Source: Candidatus Rifleibacterium amylolyticum (lineage in GTDB: Bacteria > Muiribacteriota > Ozemobacteria > Ozemobacterales > Ozemobacteraceae). Taken from it: a DNA stretch of 64,000 nucleotides. Below, in pieces: positions 35,509-42,789 of the stretch. Location: NCBI GenBank assembly GCA_009917695.1, contig JAACJG010000010.1, positions 120,207-184,206 on the forward strand, given 5' to 3'. Under the pieces are notes generated by a model. It was not told where the DNA came from, made no database searches, and saw nothing but the letters and a program-made list of their open reading frames with translations. A program made the translations under genes and the position numbers. Each line of letters begins with the position of its first letter. Position 1 is the first letter of the stretch.

Positions 35509-36283
35509 TCTGTTCGGCAGTCTTTATGGCAAAAGAGCTTTTAAGCATGGCGCAGGCAGTGTCTGTATGATCTGTTGCCCCATATTTGAACGGGTTGTTA
35601 AATACTCCAGGCAGTTTGCGCTGCCAGTAATGACGGCTGTTTCCCAGCCATGACATGAATTCTTCGGAGTTGATACTGTCGGCATTCTCCAGAAATGATT
35701 CTAATTTGACCCGGTTCAAAACATGCATCTGGGGTTCCGGGGGGTGTTGTGTCGGTGTCAGCGCCGACATGTCGAGCAGGCAGGCAAGATTGTTGTCTTG
35801 CTTTATCCGATTAAAAACATTCGCCATGTCAGCTTCGACACCCTGCAGGGTACACCAGGTGGTGGCTGCCTCTGGAACGTTGCTGCCCTTTTCCTGGAGT
35901 TCTGCAAGAACTGTGCGGCGCTGGTCAATATATGCGAGTTGATCGACGATCTGACGACGCTTTTGCCAGAGAACGGCGTTTTTATCATCTGTGCCGGCAA
36001 ACGCCTTGCCGATATCCTTTTCAACCTTCTTCAGCGCAGCTTTTGCCTCAATTCCCTGCTTTTTCAATCTTTCATACTCTTCGACAAAATTTTTGGCCGG
36101 GGCCGAAATAGTGTCGAAAAATCGCCTGGTTTCCCAGTCGAATTTTTGAAAAGCCGGGTGTGACAACATGCAGATGCGCGAATCGACATAACCGATCTCT
36201 GCGCCGGTGAGCTGAAATGCTGTAACCATGAAAAATAGAATTGCCAGAAAAAGCTTATTAGTGTTGATAAGATGTCTAACCAA
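35486..36283 (-). CDS. OmpH/Skp-like periplasmic protein, paralogue of the next gene
   Basis: The 265-residue product is read from TTG 36283, preceded by AAGAGGT. It has a signal peptide (LFLAILFFMVTAFQLTGA) and then IGYVDSRICMLSHPAFQKFD, aligning with the corresponding part of the downstream gene (IDYRTCLVLHPEMKDYDF). A coiled coil follows (EEYERLKKQGIEAKAALKKV, AYIDQRRTVLAELQEKG), and the C-terminal part contains a PPEPQMHVLNRV segment matching TPPELLEHIPEN in its neighbour. Both proteins thus share signal peptide, OmpH start, coiled coil and an extra tail, and arose by tandem duplication. Confidence 0.7.
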   Translation of the reverse strand: MVRHLINTNKLFLAILFFMVTAFQLTGAEIGYVDSRICMLSHPAFQKFDWETRRFFDTISAPAKNFVEEYERLKKQGIEAKAALKKVEKDIGKAFAGTDDKNAVLWQKRRQIVDQLAYIDQRRTVLAELQEKGSNVPEAATTWCTLQGVEADMANVFNRIKQDNNLACLLDMSALTPTQHPPEPQMHVLNRVKLESFLENADSINSEEFMSWLGNSRHYWQRKLPGVFNNPFKYGATDHTDTACAMLKSSFAIKTAEQSEEKSED

Positions 36284-36597
36284 AAGAATACCTCTTAAAT
36301 CTGATGATCTGCCGCGCTGTGTCTCGATTGTAATCGGATGTCAATTGCCTGCTGTTTTGCGAGGCAACGAATATATGCTGGCGATAAGATCGTCGCTCAG
36401 GCTATTTTTAATTTTAGGCCTAATCACAGTGCCAGTCAAGATTATTGACTATTTTCTCATACTCATTCCGTTTCTGGCGGGATTCTGTAGTTGACTAAGG
36501 CAGTTGCAATTTACGGCGACTGGTATAGAATAGTTTCGAAGTTACAGTATATTTAGATATAGCCATTGTTACAGACATGAGAGGTGTATCATCAGCC
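36284..36597. other. Gap between divergent genes
   Basis: The 314 bases hold a sigma-70-like promoter for the plus-strand hydrolase gene (see 36504-36531) and the ribosome binding site of the minus-strand OmpH-like gene. A small in-frame stretch from ATG 36372 would encode about 40 mostly hydrophobic residues, but it has only a distant GAGG and no homologue that I recognise, so it is not called as a gene. Confidence 0.5.
36504..36531 (+). promoter_or_regulatory. Putative sigma-70 promoter of the C45-like hydrolase gene
   Basis: TTGCAA (36504-36509) and TAGAAT (36526-36531) are 16 bases apart, about 45 bases upstream of the first in-frame ATG. Four of six bases match the -35 consensus and five of six the -10 consensus. 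Confidence 0.45.
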
Positions 36598-38544
36598 ATG
36601 AAAAAACTTTGCTGTCCTGTAAAAGGGAAAAAAGCCCGACCGCTGTCAGCTGCTGCCTCGCTGCTGCTTGCGTTCATTCTCATACCATTGGGGTTGATTG
36701 CCGAAGATGCGTTGTCTCCAGACAATGCCGCCGCCGAATTGTTGCTGCAACGCCTTAAGAATGTTGCGCGGCCGTTGTTCGAAGAGGTTCCCGCATTCTG
36801 TTACCGGGTCAAAGCTACACTGCAAACTCCGACTGAGATAAGTGAGCCGCGTGTCGAAAATGCCGTTACTGAAGATCGACAGGCCAGCCTGACGCTGTTC
36901 AGGTATGAAAATAATGAGTGTGGACTCGTTCTTATCAGCCCCTGGAAAAACGTCGCCATCCTCCGGACAGCCTCGAAAACGGCAATAATTCTGCCTGACG
37001 CCCATGTCAGTTTTGTCGGTCGCGGCGATCTGCCGCCAGATTGCGATTTTCTGAATCCTGTCGGTTTTTCCGCCCGCTTCATTACACCTGAAACCTCACT
37101 CAGCAGTTTTATCGCCATGATGAACGAAAGTTCTTTCGATTTTGCGTTCAGAAAACTGCTGTTGCCGCATTTGAGATTACAGCCCGCCGTATCTGAAAGC
37201 GAAGGTAAGACGGCATTTCGGCTCGCAGATAGCCTTAAGATTACTTTTACAGCCAGTGAGTCTTCGGCGATATCTCTGGACGCCGGCGAAGGATTGCGTG
37301 ACATAAATCGTCTCAGATATTTTGAAATTGCATGTGAGCCCGTTTCTGGTTCTGTCATACCGGCTTCATGGACAGCTGATCCTGCAATGACCGAAACCGA
37401 AGTTTCTCGCGAAGACCTCGAAAAAATGATTTTCAGAGGGCTCAAACGTATTCTTTCGATCAAGCTGCCCGGTGTTCACACCGAGCTGGCCGCTCGAAGA
37501 ATCGCAAACGGTGAACTGCGCCATCATGATGGTCAGACTCTTGTACTGCTCGCAGGCAACCCGGAAGAGATGGGCCAGGCACATGCTGCTCTTCTTCAGC
37601 CATGGATGAGGTTGCTTGCCGACTCGACAATTTATCTTGTCGGTCTCGTCGAAACTGTTAAAAAGGCACGATGGTTCATCGCCGATCTCGACGATGCCTG
37701 GTCTCGTGTTTCACCACATATTCCCGAGCGTTATCACCGTGAAATGGAAGCGATGGCCTCGGCCAGCACCGACATTTCGTTGCGCGAAATCAGACTGAGC
37801 AACGTTTTCCCCGAGTATTTCCATTGCTCCGGCTTTGCGTTATTCGGCAGCGCAACGGCTGACGGTACTCTCTATCATGGCCGGGTTCTCGATTACATGA
37901 CCGAAATCGGGTTGCAGGATTGCGCGGTTACTTTTGTCGTAAAACCACAGGCAGGCCGAGCTTTTTTCAATCCCGGTTTTGCCGGATTTACCGGTGCCGT
38001 TGGAGGTATGAACGAAAGTCAGCTTTCTATAGGTGAAATGGGCGGTCGCGGCCGTTTTCTCTGGGATGGTGTGCCGATGTCTTTTCTGGTGCGCCGCGCT
38101 CTCGAAGAATGCGACACCCTGCAGCAGGTTAAGGATCTCTGGGCCAATAGCCCGCGCACCTGCGAGTATTTCTATATCTTTGCCGATGCGAAAATTCCTG
38201 ATGCCGTTGGTCTGCGCGCAACGCCAGACCAGCTGACTTTTCTCGGTGCTGGCGAAGCCCACGACTTTCTCGGCGACGGCATTCCCGATGCGGTGGTCAT
38301 GTCAGCCGGAAATCGCCTGCGCCATCTCAGACGACTGGTTCAGGAAGGCCATGGCAGCTTCGTTGCGACTTCTTCGCTGCGCCTTATGGATCGGCCGGTT
38401 GCTATGCGCAGTAATCTGCACAACATTCTGTTCATACCAGCCCGTCAGCAGGCTTATGTCGCCATCGCCTCGCCCTTCGCGCCGGCTGCTGAACAGGAAT
38501 ACGTCTTTTACGACATAAAGGAGCTGCTCTCAGAACTCCCCTGA
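36598..38544 (+). CDS. Secreted C45-like Ntn hydrolase with an N-terminal extra domain
   Basis: Read from ATG 36598 (AGAGGTG upstream), the 648-residue protein has a signal-like hydrophobic segment at 18-36. Residues 40-270 form a beta-rich domain of unknown type. From about 285 on it resembles acyl-CoA:6-aminopenicillanate acyltransferase (peptidase C45): LLAGNPEEMGQAHAALLQPW (318-337) matches the N-terminal family motif, and FHCSGFALFGSATADGTLYH (408-427) has the candidate nucleophile Cys410 followed by the usual DGTLYHGRVLDY. In this family the precursor cleaves before the Cys to free its amino group. The substrate is unknown. An in-frame ATG at 36577 lacks a binding site. The gene converges on the caspase gene. 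Confidence 0.8.
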   Translation: MKKLCCPVKGKKARPLSAAASLLLAFILIPLGLIAEDALSPDNAAAELLLQRLKNVARPLFEEVPAFCYRVKATLQTPTEISEPRVENAVTEDRQASLTLFRYENNECGLVLISPWKNVAILRTASKTAIILPDAHVSFVGRGDLPPDCDFLNPVGFSARFITPETSLSSFIAMMNESSFDFAFRKLLLPHLRLQPAVSESEGKTAFRLADSLKITFTASESSAISLDAGEGLRDINRLRYFEIACEPVSGSVIPASWTADPAMTETEVSREDLEKMIFRGLKRILSIKLPGVHTELAARRIANGELRHHDGQTLVLLAGNPEEMGQAHAALLQPWMRLLADSTIYLVGLVETVKKARWFIADLDDAWSRVSPHIPERYHREMEAMASASTDISLREIRLSNVFPEYFHCSGFALFGSATADGTLYHGRVLDYMTEIGLQDCAVTFVVKPQAGRAFFNPGFAGFTGAVGGMNESQLSIGEMGGRGRFLWDGVPMSFLVRRALEECDTLQQVKDLWANSPRTCEYFYIFADAKIPDAVGLRATPDQLTFLGAGEAHDFLGDGIPDAVVMSAGNRLRHLRRLVQEGHGSFVATSSLRLMDRPVAMRSNLHNILFIPARQQAYVAIASPFAPAAEQEYVFYDIKELLSELP

Positions 38545-38545
38545 C

Positions 38546-38564
38546 AGACCACTAACTGTGGTCT
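38546..38564. other. Perfect 7-bp hairpin between convergent genes
   Basis: AGACCAC-TAACT-GTGGTCT lies two bases after the stop of the C45-like gene and covers the stop codon of the caspase-like gene. No T-run follows on either strand, so it would be a weak terminator at best, although its place between two convergent gene ends fits a shared transcript end. Confidence 0.4.
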
Positions 38565-39718
38565 CTTATGCGGTCGAAGGCGACCCATTCGTTCCAGATT
38601 TCTTCGTGGTCGTCGTAGCGAATATAATGAAAGTTGCCTTCGCGCTTCAAAACGCGGGCGGGATACCACTCGTTTTCCCAATCAACTTCGATCAAACTGC
38701 CGACGCTCCAGGTTTTCCAATGAATCGGTTTGAGCGTTGTGTAATCAAGCCAGGCATCAGGTTCTCCGTCGAGACCGAAGTAGTGAACCTTGCATTTTTT
38801 GCCGTTCTGATCGACTATTCTGACTTTGTATTCTATGCCATCCTCGATTGCAATCATGTATTTACCGAGATGCGGCCGGTTTTTGCCGATAGCGGCCTTG
38901 AGTCGGGTCAGCACAAACCTGGCGGGAAATTTCTGTGTCAGGTGGTAATTGGACAGCTGCATTTCGGCACAGGCCATGTTGTAAGCTATGTAATCAGCAG
39001 CCACCGCGGCAGTGAGTTCGAGTTCGTCGCATTTCATCAATGGTGTTCCGCTGAGAATCTGGTTAAGCGATCTGGTAAAAGTCCATTCGCCAGTAGATTC
39101 GTTGGCGGCAGTTGCTGAACTGAGCACCATCGTGTCGATGCCGGCGGCACCAAGGGTATCGGCTGCCCGGTTGAGATTGCCTGAATAGCAGCAGTCGGCT
39201 GTGAGTAAAACCTTGTGGCCATTGAAGACTCTCTTGATGGTTTCTGCCAGTTCGTTCAGACTGAATCCGGTTCTGGCAAGATCTTCCGTGTCGCAATCGT
39301 AGTTGAGAAAGTAGGTCTCCGAGCCATCTTCAGATCTCTCACCGTGCCCGGTATAATAGAACATGAAGGTCGATTGCCCGTCGCTTCTGGTCAGCAGTTT
39401 CTGTAGGGCACGTCTTATCGCTGCCAGCGTGGCTTTTTTGTCTTTAAGAAAAACGATGTTCTCTGACGGCACGCCGCGTTGTCGCAATATGCCGTAAAGC
39501 TTCTGATCATAACGGTTATCAGCAGTATAGGTGGCGAGAGAGGCATCCTGCCATGACAGCACGCCAGCCATCAGTACCAAGGTATTTCCGGGCTGCCAGA
39601 CCGCTTCGTCTGTAACCTGGCGGTTGGCAATATTTTCTCTGGCATGGCAATGAGAAATAAGGCTGCCGAAGACAAGCAGCAGTGTGCAGATAATGATTTT
39701 GCTAAGCCTGTTCATCAA
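38552..39718 (-). CDS. Secreted caspase-like (C14) protease with Tudor/agenet-like tail
   Basis: The 388-residue product has a signal peptide (IIICTLLLVFGSLISHC) and then a caspase-fold domain. The catalytic histidine is in FMFYYTGHG (His125) and the cysteine in LLTADCCYSG (Cys177), both in the metacaspase-type setting. After about residue 287 there are two short beta-barrel-like units: EYKVRIVDQNGKKCKVHYFG (296-315) and VGSLIEVDWENEWYPARVLK (339-358), the latter continuing to EIWNEWVAFDRIR. The second has the pattern of Tudor-knot/agenet domains, which bind peptides or methylated ligands in eukaryotes. A secreted bacterial caspase joined to such modules is uncommon; cleavage after basic residues is expected from the family, not proven. 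Confidence 0.85.
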   Translation of the reverse strand: MMNRLSKIIICTLLLVFGSLISHCHARENIANRQVTDEAVWQPGNTLVLMAGVLSWQDASLATYTADNRYDQKLYGILRQRGVPSENIVFLKDKKATLAAIRRALQKLLTRSDGQSTFMFYYTGHGERSEDGSETYFLNYDCDTEDLARTGFSLNELAETIKRVFNGHKVLLTADCCYSGNLNRAADTLGAAGIDTMVLSSATAANESTGEWTFTRSLNQILSGTPLMKCDELELTAAVAADYIAYNMACAEMQLSNYHLTQKFPARFVLTRLKAAIGKNRPHLGKYMIAIEDGIEYKVRIVDQNGKKCKVHYFGLDGEPDAWLDYTTLKPIHWKTWSVGSLIEVDWENEWYPARVLKREGNFHYIRYDDHEEIWNEWVAFDRIRDHS

Positions 39719-39747
39719 CTTTTCTCATTTTGCGAGGTCCGCCAGGC

Positions 39748-40806
39748 TCAATTTTCAGAGTTCTCTTCAGTAGTCTGTTCGGAACCGTTGAATTCACGCT
39801 CGAGCTCTTTGTCCGCTATGCCGGCATCGTTTACCAGACCTGGGGGTGCCGGAACAACCGCTTTCAGATCGAGTGGAAGCAGGTCGTAGATTTTCTGCAG
39901 ATACATGCCGGGTGCGTGACTGCGGGCTTTTCCCGGGCCCCGCATTTCACCGTCACCCAGAACCAGTCTGCCGTCAGAATATATATTGTTGGGTGGCGCG
40001 CAGTGCTGAAATTTAAGGGCTTTGAAGGGCAGCTTGGTAACCAGATCGTTGTCGAAAACCCAGCGCTGCATATCGGGGAACCGCTTTTTGAAGGCTTTAA
40101 CAAACTCGTCATTGCCGATGCGCGGGCCGGCATAAGTATATACGCCCTGAATACTGAGTCCATCATCGGCCAGACGGCAGGCGGCAAGTGGAGCAATGCC
40201 GGCGCCGAGACTGTGCCCGGTGATCCACAGGCGTTTGGGAGTTCCTGCCATGTGGCTGTCGATGTACTTTTTGAGATCGTCGTAGGCGACTTCCATGGCA
40301 TTATAGAGGCCGCGATGCACTTTTACACCCCAACCCCACCAGAGTATGCGTTTCTTGAAAAAGTTGAAATCAGTGAGTATCCAGTCATAGGCGAACTTGG
40401 TTGGGCTGAATTTTTTGTTTTTACTGCTTTCAGACCCTCTGAATGCAACTATCACCAGTTTAGAGTTCGACATGATGACAGCCTGAGTGTCGGCAGTCTT
40501 TTCGCGAATGTCGATAAAATCAAAGCGGTCGATGCCAAGTGGCTCGAAGATCTCTTTGAATCTTTTCTTGAATTCAAGAAAATTTGTGACATCCATGCGG
40601 TTTTCATAGGTATTGTAGGCGGCATACATCAACAGATAAGCGTTTGCCAGACTGTGCCCGACCAACTTTTCTTCAAAAACACGGTCGTAACAGTCTGCCC
40701 CCAATACCGGCTGTGCCATGGCAGACGAACTGATAAACAGCCCCAGAGCCATACTCAACAGCAAAAACTTTAACCAGACCTTGCTGAACTTATTCTTTGT
40801 ATTCAT
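39748..40806 (-). CDS. Secreted class 3 lipase-like hydrolase
   Basis: Read from ATG 40806, because a promoter-like TATACT lies over the upstream ATG at 40833; this gives 352 residues. It has a signal peptide (LLLSMALGLFISSSAMA) and an alpha/beta-hydrolase domain of the lipase class 3 type: LVIVAFRGSES, VHRGLYNAM, the nucleophile elbow TGHSLGAG (Ser199) and TYAGPRIGND, then the acid region WVFDNDLVTKLP. All segments of the family are present, so it should be an active esterase or lipase on triglycerides or similar esters. It lies 29 bases after the caspase-like gene's start and reads in the same direction, so the two may share a transcript. Confidence 0.87.
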   Translation of the reverse strand: MNTKNKFSKVWLKFLLLSMALGLFISSSAMAQPVLGADCYDRVFEEKLVGHSLANAYLLMYAAYNTYENRMDVTNFLEFKKRFKEIFEPLGIDRFDFIDIREKTADTQAVIMSNSKLVIVAFRGSESSKNKKFSPTKFAYDWILTDFNFFKKRILWWGWGVKVHRGLYNAMEVAYDDLKKYIDSHMAGTPKRLWITGHSLGAGIAPLAACRLADDGLSIQGVYTYAGPRIGNDEFVKAFKKRFPDMQRWVFDNDLVTKLPFKALKFQHCAPPNNIYSDGRLVLGDGEMRGPGKARSHAPGMYLQKIYDLLPLDLKAVVPAPPGLVNDAGIADKELEREFNGSEQTTEENSEN

Positions 40807-40832
40807 CTTGTTTCTTATGTCTCCATCAAACA

Positions 40833-40861
40833 AGTATAACCCTTGTACCCCTCAGCCGCAA
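40833..40861 (-). promoter_or_regulatory. Putative sigma-70 promoter of the lipase gene
   Basis: On the minus strand, TTGCGG and TATACT are 17 bases apart. The transcript would begin at about 40829, upstream of the ATG at 40806, and this decides against the longer start at 40833. Confidence 0.45.
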
Positions 40862-40976
40862 GTCAATATTAGAGCAGATTTGCGCGAGAGCATCGGTTTT
40901 GTGGAATGCAATTGTTTGCTCATGCATGTTGCATGGAGTAGTATGATCTGCGGAAATGATCATGGGAGGCTGCTTG

Positions 40977-42788
40977 ATGAAAAGAATATCTGTGATGATT
41001 CTATTTTTGCTCGCATTTTGTGCTGCATCCGCTATCGCGGCTGACGAATACCAGTGGGAAACTGTCATCCGGATCAAAACTCCGGCTGAGGTCTGGAAGG
41101 CGATTGCAGGCATAGAAGAACTGCAACCAGTCATCAGCGCCTGCGCTGATAAAACCTGGAATCTGTTGTCGGGCGAGCTCTTCATGCTGCCGGAAAATTT
41201 TTCGCCGGACGACATACTTTATGTTGCTATTGGCCGTAACAAAGACAGGCGGAGCTCCGTTCATGCACTCTGGAGCGAAAAAAGTGACGGCACGAGATTG
41301 TTTCTCGGTGCATACGGCGTCTTTCTATCGTATTTTGAGCGATATCAGCACGAGCATCCGCTGACCAGCGAGAAAGTGCCTTTTCCAGAAGTTTTTGCAA
41401 CACTTGATCAAAACGCAATTATTCATCTGCGTTTTTTCCCGGAACATGCGGTTGCAGACCTCTCCGGAGCATTATCGGCCGAGTTGACGGGTGAAAGTAA
41501 AAAACTTGATTACCGATGTAAGGAAAGTCTGCGCAAGCTGCAAAGGCAGCTGCGCAAGGGAGAAATTACCGGCCTGCCGGCAACGGGGCTTGCTGAATGC
41601 CCATTGCATGGCAAATATCGTTTTGATGAGGCAAACAAAAAGTTTGCCTGCAGTCATCAGTTGCAAAAGCCTGATCTGGCAGCAGCTAAATTTGAAGGCT
41701 ATGAGCAGGCAGCATACGATTTTTTAAAAAAGCTGCAAGGGCTGAAAAGTTTTGAGATAAAAGTCGACTCTGCCGCAGAAAAGCTGGTTTTTGAGGTTGA
41801 TATAACCGGTGAACCAACGCCGACCTCTGGTTATGAGTTCGCCTTATACTCTATTCCCGGATGGTATGATGGGGTCGCTGATTTGCAGGGCTTTGCGCAG
41901 TCAGCCAGTATGCATCTGGTTATTGCTCCTGATTTCGTCAGATTCGTCGACAATTTTCGCCGCGATGACCCGGAGTTCTTTGAGAGAGTGTTTGCTGGCA
42001 GAAAGCCCGAAGAGTTTCTGCCACAAGGACCACTGCTGATTTCACTGTTTGGCGATATGAATCTGCGTGGGTATAGTCTGCCATCGGCAGTCGTTTCGGC
42101 AGGAATTACCTCGGAAAAGTTTGCTGCCCTCAAAGATTTTGCGATTTCGCAGGGTGTGCCGGCGCAGTCTCAGAAGACCGAGATTTATGGTCGCGAAGTC
42201 GACCTCATCGAGTTGCCGGTTGAGAGACACGCATTTAATCGCCAGCAAAGTGATCAGCGCCTGTTTATCATGGCAGAAAACGCGCATCGGATGGCTGTTT
42301 GTGTTGGCGAGCCTGCTGCGCGCGAAAAACTGGCGATGAATTGTGGCGAACGGGCTTCTGCTGCACTTTTTACCGACATCAGACTGCCGGTAAAACTGGC
42401 GTTAGCCTATCGTGCTGACGGTCTGGGTCAGGCTCTGCTTCAACATGTTAATTCCGTTGCGCTGCAGTATGAGGCAAAAGAGTGCGCGAGCCGTCTGACT
42501 GAATGGAAAAAGGCCAACGACGCAGCTTTTGCCAAACTGCGACCGGGCGACAGCATACCCGAAGATCTTGCGCGTCTGTGCCCGAGAAACGGCTATTTTG
42601 TTGCCGGTGAGAGTGAATATGACAGGGTGAGGTGTGCAGTTCACAGCTATCGGGGTTTTCGCGAAGTGCAGATGCAGTTTGTCAAAGCAGAAATTCCGGT
42701 TGGCAGATGGTTGCGGGCATGTATCACGAAAGACGGATCGAAACGCCGTCTGACACTTGATTTTTTCCGGCCGGCGGAGGTGAAATAA
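40977..42788 (+). CDS. Secreted protein with two CP-G-Y...C-H motifs, function unknown
   Basis: The ATG at 40977 has GGGAGG at 7-base spacing, giving 603 residues. The signal peptide ends near SAIA-AD. The central part resembles proteins with repeated beta-alpha units and no recognised family. Two short motifs stand out: CPLHGKYRFDEANKKFACSH (208-227) and CPRNGYFVAGES...VRCAVHS (about 535-557). Both follow the C-P-x-x-G-x-Y...C-x-x-H plan found near the C-terminus of some type II/IV pseudopilins, and a related stretch occurs in the next gene. The next ATG is two bases after this stop, so they are translated together. Confidence 0.72.
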   Translation: MKRISVMILFLLAFCAASAIAADEYQWETVIRIKTPAEVWKAIAGIEELQPVISACADKTWNLLSGELFMLPENFSPDDILYVAIGRNKDRRSSVHALWSEKSDGTRLFLGAYGVFLSYFERYQHEHPLTSEKVPFPEVFATLDQNAIIHLRFFPEHAVADLSGALSAELTGESKKLDYRCKESLRKLQRQLRKGEITGLPATGLAECPLHGKYRFDEANKKFACSHQLQKPDLAAAKFEGYEQAAYDFLKKLQGLKSFEIKVDSAAEKLVFEVDITGEPTPTSGYEFALYSIPGWYDGVADLQGFAQSASMHLVIAPDFVRFVDNFRRDDPEFFERVFAGRKPEEFLPQGPLLISLFGDMNLRGYSLPSAVVSAGITSEKFAALKDFAISQGVPAQSQKTEIYGREVDLIELPVERHAFNRQQSDQRLFIMAENAHRMAVCVGEPAAREKLAMNCGERASAALFTDIRLPVKLALAYRADGLGQALLQHVNSVALQYEAKECASRLTEWKKANDAAFAKLRPGDSIPEDLARLCPRNGYFVAGESEYDRVRCAVHSYRGFREVQMQFVKAEIPVGRWLRACITKDGSKRRLTLDFFRPAEVK

Positions 42789-42789
42789 C

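Noticed and set aside
36228..36494. Possible small hydrophobic protein between the OmpH-like and C45-like genes
   Set aside because: The frame overlaps the OmpH-like start, the internal ATG at 36372 has only a distant GAGG, and nothing recognisable is encoded.
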